Source: Duganella alba (GTDB lineage: Bacteria > Pseudomonadota > Gammaproteobacteria > Burkholderiales > Burkholderiaceae_D). Taken from it: a stretch of 64,000 nucleotides of DNA. Position numbers and translations under genes: made by a program. Positions 47,251-56,170 of the stretch are shown here, piece after piece. Position 1 is the stretch's first letter. Every line of letters starts with the position of its first letter. The DNA lies in the NCBI RefSeq assembly GCF_009674495.1, contig NZ_WKJN01000008.1, forward strand, positions 62,001-126,000. Reading direction: 5' to 3'. Under the pieces are notes generated by a model. It searched no databases, was not told the DNA's origin, and saw only the letters and a program-made list of their open reading frames with translations.

Positions 47251-49893
47251 CGGCAGCTGCTGCAGCAAGCCCGCCATGTCCTGCGCCGGCATCGGGCGGG
47301 CGATGTAATACCCCTGCACCTCATTGCAGCCGAGGTCGCGCAGGATGTTCAACTGGCCGGCGGTCTCGACGCCTTCCGCCACCACGGTCATGCCCAGCGC
47401 GTGCGCCATCGAGACGATGGCCTGGAAGAACACCCGCCCTTCGGTCGACAGTCCCAGCTGGGAGGTGAAAGCCTTGTCGACCTTGAGCACATCCATCTTC
47501 AGTTTTTGCAGCTGCGAGAGGGACGAGTAGCCGGTGCCGAAATCGTCCACATGCAGCTTGACGCCCAGCGCCCGCAGCGCTTCCAGCTGCGCCAGGATCG
47601 ATTCATGTTCGCCCAGCATGGCGGATTCGGTGATCTCCACTTCGATCAGGCTGGCCGGCAGCTGGTGCCGGGCCAGTTGCGCTTCGAGATGGCGGTGGAT
47701 GCCGCCATGCGAAAACTGCTTCGGCGAGACGTTGACGGAAATCGGCACCAGCGGCAGCGCCTGCGCCCGCCACTGCGCCAGCTGGGCGCAGGCCTGGGCG
47801 ATGACCAGTTCGCCGATGCGCACGATCAGCCCGTTTGATTCCGCCATGGGAATGAAGTCCAGCGGCGGGATCACGCCTTGCTCCGGATGAATCCAGCGCA
47901 CCAGCGCTTCCATGCTGCACAGCTGCCCGCTGTGGGTATCCACCCGTGGCTGATAGTACAGTTGCAGCTGGTCGCGCTCGATCGCCTCGATCAGGTGCTG
48001 CTTGAGCAGGGTGCGCGATTTGATCTGGTGGTACAGCGATGGATCGAAAAAGCGGTACTGGCCCTTGCCGTCGCTCTTGCCCGCATACATGGCGATATCG
48101 CCGTGGCGGATCAGGGTTTCGGCATCGGCGCCGTCGCGCGGGAAGACGCTGATGCCGATCGAGGCGCCGACCGACTGCTTTTCCCCGGCCACCATGAAGG
48201 GCTGGGAAAACGCCTGCAGGATGCGTTCGGCCACGGCGCTGCTGTGGGCGTCGGAATCGGCCGGACTGATCACCACCACGAACTCGTCGCCGCCAAAGCG
48301 CACCACGCGATCGCTGGGACGCAGCAGCGACTTCAGGCGCGCCGCCGCCTGCCGCAGCAGTTCGTCGCCGGCGGCGTGGCCCTGGGTGTCGTTGACGTGC
48401 TTGAAGTCGTCCAGGTCGATGAACAGCAGGGCTACCGCGTGCTCGGCCGCATAGGCCTGCGACAGGGTGTGCCGGAAAAATTCTTCCAGCCAGTGGCGGT
48501 TCGGCAGGCCGGTCAGCGCATCTTCATTGGCCATGCGCTGCAGTTCGGCCTCGTGGCGCTTGCGCTCGCTGACGTCGCTGAGCGTGACGGCCAGGCCATT
48601 GCCGACGCGGACCAGCCGCCGGTGGCACCAGCCGATGTTGAGCCGGTTATCGGCCGGCATTTCCCGCTCGTCTTCAAGGTAGCCGCTCGACATGGCCGCC
48701 AGATAGGTTTGCAGCAGCGATTCGGCAAACAGATGGTTGACCATCAACGACACCCGCTGGCCCAGCAATTCTGCGCGGGTCACGCCGAAGAAGAAGGCGC
48801 CGCGCTCGTTGCAGTCGACGATTTCGAAATCGCGGATCTGCCCGGCTTCATTGCGCAGCGCCATGGCCATGTAGAAGCCGTCGGTGGCGCTTTCGGTGGC
48901 GGTGCGGTAGGCGCGGCGGACTTCCTCCTCCTCGTGGCGGCGTTGTAGCGCGCGCTGCGTCACCACGCGGCCCCAGGCGCCCAGCAGCACCAGCACCAGC
49001 GTGGCCAGCATGGCGCTCTGGGTCCGGTTGAGATTGGCGGCGTTGGCGGCGGCCATCGCTTCGCTTTGCGCCAGGCCGACCGCCGCGACGACAGGGTAGA
49101 CGCGCGAGCGGCGCCAGCCGAAGATGCGCGCCTTGCCGTCGCTGAAGCTGCCGCCGTCCAGCAGCCGGCTGCCGCTGTCCTGCGGCAGCTCGGGCTGGCC
49201 CAGCAGCAGCGAGGCGTCGTCGTTGGCGCTGCCGCCGCCATGCTGTTCGAGGCGCAGCGTGCCGCTGCTGCTCAACATGGTCACCATGCCCTCGTCGCCG
49301 AGCGTGCGGGCGCTGTAGAAGGAGGTGAAGTAATCGGCCGCCACGGTCACGATCACGACGCCGGCGAAGCTGTCGTCCGGCCCCTCGAGGCGGCGGCTGA
49401 ACTCGATCGAACGCTGGATCGGATCGCGTTGCTGGGTCGGGACGTTGATGCTCAGCGAGGTGGAGTTGTTGTTGCGGTGGAAGCGGAAAAAGTCGGCGCG
49501 CGCCATGTTTTCCGGGCCGGCCTGGCGCTCGGTGGTGGTGACGACGCGGCCGTTGCTGTCGGCGATGCGCACGGCGATGAAGGCGCGGTCGGTGAACATG
49601 CCGTCGCGCTGCAGATCCTCGACATGCAGCTTGCCGCCGGATTGTTCCCAGCTCTGCTTGAGTTGCATGGTGATCTGGTCCATCTGCATCAGCGAACGGG
49701 TGATGTACTGCTCGTATCCTTCGGCATAGCCGCTGGCGTCCTTGTGCGCGGCGAGTTCGGCGTTGCGGGTTTCGGCGCCGCCCTTGATCAGGGTGAAGCC
49801 CCACAGCGCGATCACGGAGAGCAGGGCAATGCCAGGCCACAGCAGCGCTCGTCGACTATGACGAACAGCCAGGCCGGTGTCCTCATGCTGCAT
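47140..49893 (-). CDS. Membrane GGDEF-EAL protein with periplasmic sensor
   Basis: A 917-residue bifunctional c-di-GMP protein. Membrane segments (about 15-37 and 288-310) bracket a periplasmic dCache-type sensor; a PAS-like domain (about 325-440) leads to GGDEF (about 450-605) and EAL (about 625-875). FGGDEF is intact with RPSD as inhibitory RxxD site. The EAL site is also complete: EALVRW, SVNVSPKQF, EVEITES, VDDFGTGYSS, KVDKAF, AEGVET. It may therefore both make and break c-di-GMP. After the EAL domain a Gln/His-rich tail of about 37 residues is encoded antisense to the small membrane gene. GGAAG precedes the ATG. Confidence 0.9.
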   Translation of the reverse strand: MQHEDTGLAVRHSRRALLWPGIALLSVIALWGFTLIKGGAETRNAELAAHKDASGYAEGYEQYITRSLMQMDQITMQLKQSWEQSGGKLHVEDLQRDGMFTDRAFIAVRIADSNGRVVTTTERQAGPENMARADFFRFHRNNNSTSLSINVPTQQRDPIQRSIEFSRRLEGPDDSFAGVVIVTVAADYFTSFYSARTLGDEGMVTMLSSSGTLRLEQHGGGSANDDASLLLGQPELPQDSGSRLLDGGSFSDGKARIFGWRRSRVYPVVAAVGLAQSEAMAAANAANLNRTQSAMLATLVLVLLGAWGRVVTQRALQRRHEEEEVRRAYRTATESATDGFYMAMALRNEAGQIRDFEIVDCNERGAFFFGVTRAELLGQRVSLMVNHLFAESLLQTYLAAMSSGYLEDEREMPADNRLNIGWCHRRLVRVGNGLAVTLSDVSERKRHEAELQRMANEDALTGLPNRHWLEEFFRHTLSQAYAAEHAVALLFIDLDDFKHVNDTQGHAAGDELLRQAAARLKSLLRPSDRVVRFGGDEFVVVISPADSDAHSSAVAERILQAFSQPFMVAGEKQSVGASIGISVFPRDGADAETLIRHGDIAMYAGKSDGKGQYRFFDPSLYHQIKSRTLLKQHLIEAIERDQLQLYYQPRVDTHSGQLCSMEALVRWIHPEQGVIPPLDFIPMAESNGLIVRIGELVIAQACAQLAQWRAQALPLVPISVNVSPKQFSHGGIHRHLEAQLARHQLPASLIEVEITESAMLGEHESILAQLEALRALGVKLHVDDFGTGYSSLSQLQKLKMDVLKVDKAFTSQLGLSTEGRVFFQAIVSMAHALGMTVVAEGVETAGQLNILRDLGCNEVQGYYIARPMPAQDMAGLLQQLPSGKGQVHPEHLDQQEGHNSQAQQQQHEERDHLAARA

Positions 49894-50148
49894 AGGTTGT
49901 GCTTCCGTTGGTTATGTAGAAATCAGTCAATCTACACCGGAATTGTTGCAGGATCATTGCAAATGACCATTATAAATTTTATTTTGGAAATTTTCTCATG
50001 CCGGAGATCTATGAGCTGGCATCATAAACCCATGCAAATTCCAGTCCGTTTGACCCTTGGTTTCGCCGGTAAGATGCCTGACTCCAGCAACGAAAGGAAT
50101 TCCCATGACGGTTAAAGCTATGGCGCCCACGCCAGCGATCAACCCCTG

Positions 50149-51150
50149 GTGTCGATGGACATCACCCGCCGCGCACCCGGCGCGCACGACGTGCAGATCG
50201 ACATCGCGTTCTGCGGCGTCTGCCACTCCGACCTGCACACCGCGCGCTCGGAATGGGCCGGCACGCAGTTTCCCTGCGTGCCCGGTCATGAAATCGTCGG
50301 CCGCGTGACGGCGGTCGGCGCCCACGTCAACCGCCACAAGGCCGGCGACCTGGTCGGCGTCGGCTGCATGGTCGACAGCTGCCAGCATTGCGCCGATTGC
50401 GAAGACGGCCTGGAAAACTATTGCGACAACATGATCGGCACCTACAACGGACCGACCGCCGACGCGCCGGGCCACACGCTGGGCGGCTACTCGCAGCAGA
50501 TCGTGGTGCATGAGCGCTATGTGCTGCGCATCCGCCATCCGGAGCAGGATCTGGCGGCGGTGGCGCCGCTGCTGTGCGCCGGCATCACCACCTATTCGCC
50601 GCTGCGCCACTGGCAGGCCGGTCCCGGCAAGAAGGTGGGCGTGGTCGGCATCGGCGGCCTCGGCCACATGGGCATCAAGCTGGCGCACGCCATGGGCGCG
50701 CACGTGGTGGCGTTCACCACCTCGGAATCGAAGCGCGCGGACGCCAAGGCGCTGGGCGCCGATGAAGTGGTGGTGTCGCGCAATGCCGATGAAATGGCGG
50801 CCCACCTCAAGAGCTTCGACTTCATCCTCAACACGGTCGCGGCGCCGCACGACCTGGACGCCTTCCTGGTGCTGCTCAAGCGCGACGGCACCATGACGCT
50901 GGTCGGCGCGCCGGCCACGCCGCATCCGTCGACGCAGGTGTTCAACCTGATCATGAAGCGCCGCGCGCTGGCCGGTTCGATGATCGGCGGCATTCCCGAA
51001 ACCCAGGAAATGCTGGACTTCTGCGCCGAGCATGGCATCGTCGCCGATATCGAGCTGATCCGCGCGGACGAGATCAACGCCGCCTACGAGCGCATGCTCA
51101 AGGGTGACGTCAAGTACCGCTTCGTGATCGACAACGCCAGCATGGCGTAA
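50149..51150 (+). CDS. Zinc alcohol dehydrogenase (YahK/CAD type), 5-prime end frameshifted
   Basis: A medium-chain NAD(P)-dependent dehydrogenase. Catalytic zinc ligands are in FCGVCHSDLH and VPGHE; structural zinc is held by the four Cys in DSCQHCADCEDGLENYC; the cofactor motif is GIGGLGHMG. YahK-type enzymes reduce aldehydes with NADPH. The usable frame opens only at GTG 50149 or ATG 50155, without a ribosome site. A true-looking start, ATG 50105 behind AAGGAA, encodes MTVKAM and then leaves frame; adding one G in the run at 50121-50123 restores MTVKAMGAHASDQPLVSMDI, the family N-terminus. Either a real one-base deletion or a sequencing error. It converges with the LysR gene, 4 bases apart. 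Confidence 0.85.
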   Translation: MSMDITRRAPGAHDVQIDIAFCGVCHSDLHTARSEWAGTQFPCVPGHEIVGRVTAVGAHVNRHKAGDLVGVGCMVDSCQHCADCEDGLENYCDNMIGTYNGPTADAPGHTLGGYSQQIVVHERYVLRIRHPEQDLAAVAPLLCAGITTYSPLRHWQAGPGKKVGVVGIGGLGHMGIKLAHAMGAHVVAFTTSESKRADAKALGADEVVVSRNADEMAAHLKSFDFILNTVAAPHDLDAFLVLLKRDGTMTLVGAPATPHPSTQVFNLIMKRRALAGSMIGGIPETQEMLDFCAEHGIVADIELIRADEINAAYERMLKGDVKYRFVIDNASMA

Positions 51151-51154
51151 GCGC

Positions 51155-52048
51155 TCATTCCTTGTGCCGGATCGCCTCGATCACCAGCGCCAGGGCGCGC
51201 GAGGCGTTGCGGTGGCTGGGATAGTAGGCGTACAGCCCTTCAAATGGGGCGCACCAGTCCTGCATCACGCTGACCAGGCGGCCGGCGCGCATATGTTCGC
51301 CGACCAGGCTGTCCGGCAGGAACGCCAGACCGAAGCCGGCCAGCGCGGCATCCAGCATCGGATAGATGCTGGTGAACACCGTCTGGCCGCGCACGCGCGC
51401 CTCGACCGGGCGGCCCTGGTGCACCAGTTCCCACGCATAAAAGGCGCCGCTGCCGGCCAGGCGCAGGCTGATGCAGTTGTGGCGCAGCAGTTCCTGCAGC
51501 GAGGTCGGCTTGGGATGGCGCGCGAAATAGGACGGCGCGCCGACGATCCGCATCGGCACATCGGCCGTCAGGCGCACGGCGATCATGTCCTTGTCGACCT
51601 GGTCGCCGTGGCGCACGCCGATGTCGTAGCGTTCGGCGGCGATATCGACCAGCCGGTAGTCGGAACTGATCTCGACCCGCAGGTCGGGGTGCTCGTGCAG
51701 CAGCGGGGCGATGCGCGGCCATAAGACCGTATCCACCGTGTGGTCGATCGCCGTGATGCGCACGGTGCCGGCCGGCTTGTCGCCCAGGTCGCTGATGGCG
51801 TTGATCTCCGCTTCGATTTCCTCCAGCCGTGGTGCGACGTTTTGCAGCAGGCGCTCGCCGGCCTCGGTGGGCGATACGCTGCGCGTGGTGCGTGTCAGCA
51901 GGCGCACGCCCATGCGGCTTTCCAGCGCGCGGATGATGTGGCTCAGCGCCGACTGCGTCATGCCCAGCTTGGCGGCCGCGCGCGTGAAACTGCGCTCCCG
52001 CGCCACCGCCAGAAATACCAGGATATCGTTGATGTTATCGCGTGCCAT
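51155..52048 (-). CDS. LysR-family transcription regulator
   Basis: A 297-residue regulator with the N-terminal winged helix (MARDNINDILVFLAVARERS, then FTRAAAKLGMTQSALSHIIR) and a C-terminal periplasmic-binding-like effector domain. ATG 52048 is chosen because family members begin there; the frame is open 12 codons upstream. It converges with the alcohol dehydrogenase and is divergent from the OsmC-YcaO gene, so either could be its target; LysR proteins more often control a divergent gene. Effector unknown. Confidence 0.9.
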   Translation of the reverse strand: MARDNINDILVFLAVARERSFTRAAAKLGMTQSALSHIIRALESRMGVRLLTRTTRSVSPTEAGERLLQNVAPRLEEIEAEINAISDLGDKPAGTVRITAIDHTVDTVLWPRIAPLLHEHPDLRVEISSDYRLVDIAAERYDIGVRHGDQVDKDMIAVRLTADVPMRIVGAPSYFARHPKPTSLQELLRHNCISLRLAGSGAFYAWELVHQGRPVEARVRGQTVFTSIYPMLDAALAGFGLAFLPDSLVGEHMRAGRLVSVMQDWCAPFEGLYAYYPSHRNASRALALVIEAIRHKE

Positions 52049-52095
52049 GCAGTGATTCCGTGAAAAGACGGTGGAATCATACACGCTGCGCAGTG

Positions 52096-52146
52096 TGGTA
52101 TACTTGCCGCCTACTCAGAAGGGCAGCCGGTATGGCTGCCCTTTTT
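52096..52146 (+). terminator. Extended -10 followed at once by intrinsic terminator, leader of the OsmC-YcaO gene
   Basis: TGG plus TATACT (52099-52104) forms an extended -10. About 16 bases later a 9-10 bp stem (52119-52128 with 52134-52143, arms AGGGCAGCC and GGCTGCCCT) is followed by TTTTT. A transcript from this site would end after about 35 bases unless read through. The gene start lies 40 bases further. Confidence 0.65.
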
Positions 52147-52185
52147 GCCTTGTTGGCCGCTACAGAAACGATTTGGACATCTCTC

Positions 52186-54387
52186 ATGGAAATTAAAGTC
52201 AACTTTCTCGACAAGCTTCGCCTGGAAGCCAAGTTCGATGATTTCACCGTCGTGGCCGATCAGCCGATCCGCTACAAGGGCGACGGCTCGGCGCCGGGAC
52301 CGTTCGACTACTTCCTGGCGTCGTCGGCCCTGTGCGCGGCTTATTTCGTGAAGTTGTACTGCAATACCCGCAATATTCCGACCGAAAACATCCGTTTGTC
52401 GCAGAATAATATTGTCGATCCGGAAAACCGCTACCAGCAGATCTTCAAGATCCAGGTCGAGCTGCCGGAAGATATTTCGGAAAAAGACCGCCAGGGCATC
52501 CTGCGCTCGATCGACCGCTGCACGGTCAAGAAGGTGGTGCAGGCCGGTCCCGAGTTCGTGATCGAGGAAGTGGCCAACCTGGACGCCGATGCGCAGGCGC
52601 TGCTGATGGTCAATCCCGATACCGAAGCCAGCACCTATATTCCGGGCAAGGATCTGCCGCTGGAGCAGACCATCGCCAATATGTCGTCGGTGCTGGCCAA
52701 GCTGGGCATCAAGATTGAAATCGCCTCGTGGCGCAATATCGTGCCGAACGTGTGGTCGCTGCACATCCGCGACGCCCACTCGCCGATGTGTTTCACCAAC
52801 GGCAAGGGCTCGACCAAGGAAAGCGCGCTGGCCTCGGCGCTGGGCGAATACATCGAACGCCTGAACAACAACCACTTCTACGCCGGCGCCTTCTGGGGCG
52901 AGGACATCGCCAACGCCGACTTCGTGCATTATCCGAACGAGCGCTGGTTCAAGCCGGGCCGCAAGGACGCGCTGCCGGCCGAGATCCTCGATGCCTACAG
53001 CCTGGCCATCTACAATCCGGACGGCGAACTGCGCGGCTCGCACCTGATCGACACCAACTCCGGCAATGCCAAGCGCGGCATCTGCTCGTTGCCTTACGTG
53101 CGCCAGTCGGACGGCGAGGTGGTCTACTTCCCGTCGAATCTGGTGGAAAACCTCTACGTCAGCAACGGCATGAGCGCCGGTAACACGTTGGCCGAAGCGC
53201 AGGTGCAGTGCCTGTCCGAGATTTTCGAGCGCGCCGTCAAGCGCGAAATCCTGGAAGGCGAAATCGCCTTGCCGGACGTGCCACAGGAAGTGCTGGCGAA
53301 ATATCCGCGCATCGTGGCCGGCATCCAGGGCCTGGAAGAGCAGGGCTTCCCGGTGCTGGTCAAGGACGCGTCGCTGGGCGGCGTGTATCCGCTGATGTGC
53401 GTGACGCTGATGAATCCGCGCACCGGCGGCGTGTTCGCCTCGTTCGGCGCGCATCCAAGCTTCGAAGTGGCGCTGGAACGCAGCCTGACCGAGCTGCTGC
53501 AAGGCCGCAGCTTCGAGGGCCTGAACGACCTGCCGCCGCCGACTTTCGTCAGCAACGCCGTCACCGAGCCGAACAATTTTGTCGAGCACTTTATCGATTC
53601 CAGCGGCATCGTCTCGTGGCGTTTCTTCAGCGCGAAAGCGGACTACGATTTCGTCGAGTGGGATTTCTCGGGCCAGGGTGAAAACTCCAACGCCGAGGAA
53701 GCCGCGACGCTGTTCGGCATCCTCAAGGACCTGGGCAAGGAAGCCTATATGGCCGTCTACGACGACCTGGGCGCCACCGCCTGCCGCATCCTGGTGCCGG
53801 GCTATTCGGAAGTCTATCCGGTGGAAGACCTGATCTGGGATAACACCAACAAGGCGCTGCTGTTCCGGGAAGACATCCTGAACCTGCACCGCCTGGACGA
53901 CGCCCGCCTGGAAGCGCTGCTGGACCGCCTGGAAAACAACGAGCTGGACGAATACGGCGACATCGCCACGCTGATCGGCATCGAGTTTGACGAGAACACC
54001 GACTGGGGCCAGCTGAACGTGCTGGAACTGAAGCTGCTGATCCACGTCGCCTTGCAGCAGTTTGAAGACGCGCATGATCTGGTTGGCGCTTTCCTGCAAT
54101 ACAACGACAACACGGTCGAGCGCCGCCTGTTCTACCAGGCGCTGAACGCGGCGCTGGAAGTCGAGCTGGACGATGAGCTGGACATGGACGACTACGAAGC
54201 CAACTTCCGCCGCATGTTCGGCAACGAGCGCATGGACGCGGTGCTGGGCTCGCTGGAAGGCACTGTACGCTTCCACGGCCTGACGCCAACCAATATGCAA
54301 CTGGAAGGCCTGGACCGCCATCACCGCCTGATCGACAGCTACCGCAAGCTGCACGCGGCGCGCGCTAAAGCGGCATCGTCAACGTAA
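52186..54387 (+). CDS. OsmC-YcaO domain protein
   Basis: A 733-residue protein: an N-terminal OsmC-like domain (about 1-140; PFDYFLASSALCAAYFV) joined to a YcaO domain (about 165-580) and a helical C-terminal part. ATP-binding acidic motifs of YcaO are visible as ALGEYIER and QCLSEIFERAVKRE. YcaO enzymes activate amide backbones with ATP; E. coli YcaO supports RimO-dependent methylthiolation of ribosomal protein S12. No peptide precursor or docking partner gene is nearby, so a bacteriocin role is unlikely. ATG 52186 chosen as the OsmC start. Its end overlaps the convergent histidine kinase by 23 bases. Confidence 0.88.
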   Translation: MEIKVNFLDKLRLEAKFDDFTVVADQPIRYKGDGSAPGPFDYFLASSALCAAYFVKLYCNTRNIPTENIRLSQNNIVDPENRYQQIFKIQVELPEDISEKDRQGILRSIDRCTVKKVVQAGPEFVIEEVANLDADAQALLMVNPDTEASTYIPGKDLPLEQTIANMSSVLAKLGIKIEIASWRNIVPNVWSLHIRDAHSPMCFTNGKGSTKESALASALGEYIERLNNNHFYAGAFWGEDIANADFVHYPNERWFKPGRKDALPAEILDAYSLAIYNPDGELRGSHLIDTNSGNAKRGICSLPYVRQSDGEVVYFPSNLVENLYVSNGMSAGNTLAEAQVQCLSEIFERAVKREILEGEIALPDVPQEVLAKYPRIVAGIQGLEEQGFPVLVKDASLGGVYPLMCVTLMNPRTGGVFASFGAHPSFEVALERSLTELLQGRSFEGLNDLPPPTFVSNAVTEPNNFVEHFIDSSGIVSWRFFSAKADYDFVEWDFSGQGENSNAEEAATLFGILKDLGKEAYMAVYDDLGATACRILVPGYSEVYPVEDLIWDNTNKALLFREDILNLHRLDDARLEALLDRLENNELDEYGDIATLIGIEFDENTDWGQLNVLELKLLIHVALQQFEDAHDLVGAFLQYNDNTVERRLFYQALNAALEVELDDELDMDDYEANFRRMFGNERMDAVLGSLEGTVRFHGLTPTNMQLEGLDRHHRLIDSYRKLHAARAKAASST

Positions 54388-55537
54388 ACACGGTTTTCCC
54401 GGCGCTCGACTCGACGCCGAGTTCGCCGTGATGGGCCTTGGCGATTTCGGCCGCGATATACAGGCCGAGCCCCAGACCGCCTTGCTTGCCCTTGCGGTCG
54501 GTTTTCGAGAACGGATCGAACAGGGTGGCCAGCCGCGCCGCCGGAATGACGTCGCCGCTGTTGGTCACCGCCAGCGTAAAGCGATTGTCCGCCGTGCGCG
54601 CCTCCAGCCTGACCGGCGCCTGCTGGTCGCCGTGCAGCAGGGCATTGACCAGCAGGTTGGAGGCCAGCTGCGCGATCCGCATGGCGTCGCAGGAAATCGG
54701 GTCGGTCAGCGACAGGTCGGCCGTGATGGTGCGGTCTGGATACGCCAGCTTCAGCTCCTCGATCACATGCGCCAGCACCTGCTGCATCTGGCAATGCGGC
54801 TCAAGGTTGGAGGCCAGGGCGCCGCCCACCTTGCTGCGCGTGAAATCCATCACGCTGTCGATCAACATGGAAATCCGTTCCACACTCAGATTGATGCGCG
54901 ACATGGCCTTGAGCGTGCGCTCGTCTTCGGAAATCAGCCGCACCAGCCCGGCGCAGGCGGAAATCGCCGACAGCGGCGTGCGCAGGTCGTGGCCGAGAAT
55001 GCCGATCAGCCGTTCGCGCATCTTGCTGATGTCCTGCTCCTCCACCAGCGCTTCGCGCGCCGCGCTCAGGCTGTGGCGGTCGTCGATCTGGCTCGACAGT
55101 AACTGGGCATACAGTTCCAGCGATTCCCGCGTGGCCTCGTCGGACAGCTTGGCTGGCGCAGTGTTCAGTCCGCACAGCGTGCCGAAGAACTCGCCGCCCT
55201 TGCGGTGGATGGGGATGGAAAAATAGCTTTGAAAGCCGTAGATCGGCGGCACCGGATGCTCGTGGTAGTCGCGGTCGGTCGCCACATTGTCGATGATGAT
55301 GCTGGTCTGCTCGCGCCGCACCTTGTCGCACAGCGTCTTGGTGATTTCCAGCACGGCGCCCGGCGCGAAGCCGAACGCCAGCTCGTCATGCACGGCGCAA
55401 ATGGTCAGGTCGCTGGCCGTCACCCGCGCCACCGCCACCCAGCGCAGCCCGGTGGTGTGGGCAATGACGCGCAGCATCCTCGGCACCGCCGCAATGGATT
55501 GAACTATTTCAACATCAGATGGCGTAGGGCTACTCAT
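54365..55537 (-). CDS. GAF-domain sensor histidine kinase
   Basis: A 390-residue soluble kinase with an N-terminal GAF domain (about 20-165), a HisKA helix pair with phospho-accepting His in GILGHDLRTPLSA, and a HATPase domain: N box LASNLLVNALLHG, G1 NSGDVIP and G2 GGLGLGLYIA. No membrane segment, so it senses a cytoplasmic signal. It is divergent from a stand-alone receiver gene (188 bases between starts), a plausible partner. Its 3-prime end overlaps that of the OsmC-YcaO gene by 23 bases. Confidence 0.9.
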   Translation of the reverse strand: MSSPTPSDVEIVQSIAAVPRMLRVIAHTTGLRWVAVARVTASDLTICAVHDELAFGFAPGAVLEITKTLCDKVRREQTSIIIDNVATDRDYHEHPVPPIYGFQSYFSIPIHRKGGEFFGTLCGLNTAPAKLSDEATRESLELYAQLLSSQIDDRHSLSAAREALVEEQDISKMRERLIGILGHDLRTPLSAISACAGLVRLISEDERTLKAMSRINLSVERISMLIDSVMDFTRSKVGGALASNLEPHCQMQQVLAHVIEELKLAYPDRTITADLSLTDPISCDAMRIAQLASNLLVNALLHGDQQAPVRLEARTADNRFTLAVTNSGDVIPAARLATLFDPFSKTDRKGKQGGLGLGLYIAAEIAKAHHGELGVESSAGKTVFTLTMPL

Positions 55538-55725
55538 CCAGGATCGGCACGCAGAGAAAGAAGGTCAGCAGCTGATGATAGCCCAAGTCATGCAATCGGA
55601 GCGAAGGCTTTCTCGCGTATAATCGAATTTCCATGGCGCGGCCCCTATCGTCCGCACCATTCACCTCGGCCCCATGTTTGCCGTATGCAGACGCAGCGTC
55701 GCTGGCGTCACTGACCGGAAACATC

Positions 55726-56118
55726 ATGGCCTCCCAATTTTCTCCCAAACGTATTCTCGTTGTCGATGACAACCGCGATGCGGCCGACCTGGTCGCTGAA
55801 CTGCTCGCATTGAGTGGTCACGTCACGGCGGCCGTCTACGGCGGCGAAGCCGGCATCGAATCGGCGGCGGCGTTCGCGCCCGACGTGGTCCTGCTCGACT
55901 TGGGCATGCCGGTGGTGGACGGCTTTGCCGTTGCCGCCGCCGTGCGGCAACTGGCCGTGCCGGTCCAGCCGGTATTGATCGCTTACAGCGCCTGGAACGA
56001 CCCGGCCACGCGCAGCCGCGCCATCGAAAGCGGCTTCGACGATTATCTGCTGAAGCCGGCCCGCTTCGACGAGCTGCTGCAGCGCGTGGTGTCGACCGGC
56101 CGGCGTAACCCCCCGTAG
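55726..56118 (+). CDS. Stand-alone response regulator receiver
   Basis: A 130-residue CheY-like receiver with no output domain. Acid pocket D14-D15 in VVDDNRDAAD, phospho-acceptor D58 in VVLLDLGMP, switch Ser88 and Lys110 (YLLKPARF) are all present. It probably relays phosphate from the divergent GAF kinase to another protein. ATG 55726 (MASQFSPKRILVVDD) follows GGAA; the frame is open 31 codons upstream without a ribosome site. Next gene (HTH regulator) starts 52 bases after its stop. Confidence 0.88.
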   Translation: MASQFSPKRILVVDDNRDAADLVAELLALSGHVTAAVYGGEAGIESAAAFAPDVVLLDLGMPVVDGFAVAAAVRQLAVPVQPVLIAYSAWNDPATRSRAIESGFDDYLLKPARFDELLQRVVSTGRRNPP

Positions 56119-56170
56119 GCGCTGCTTGTCGCTAGAATAGAGCTTGTCACCACAATGTACCTCTTTGTCC

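Noticed and set aside
52186..54387. YcaO gene as the core of a modified-peptide (RiPP) cluster
   Set aside because: No short precursor gene, dehydrogenase, protease or transporter is adjacent, and the OsmC fusion matches the housekeeping YcaO type.
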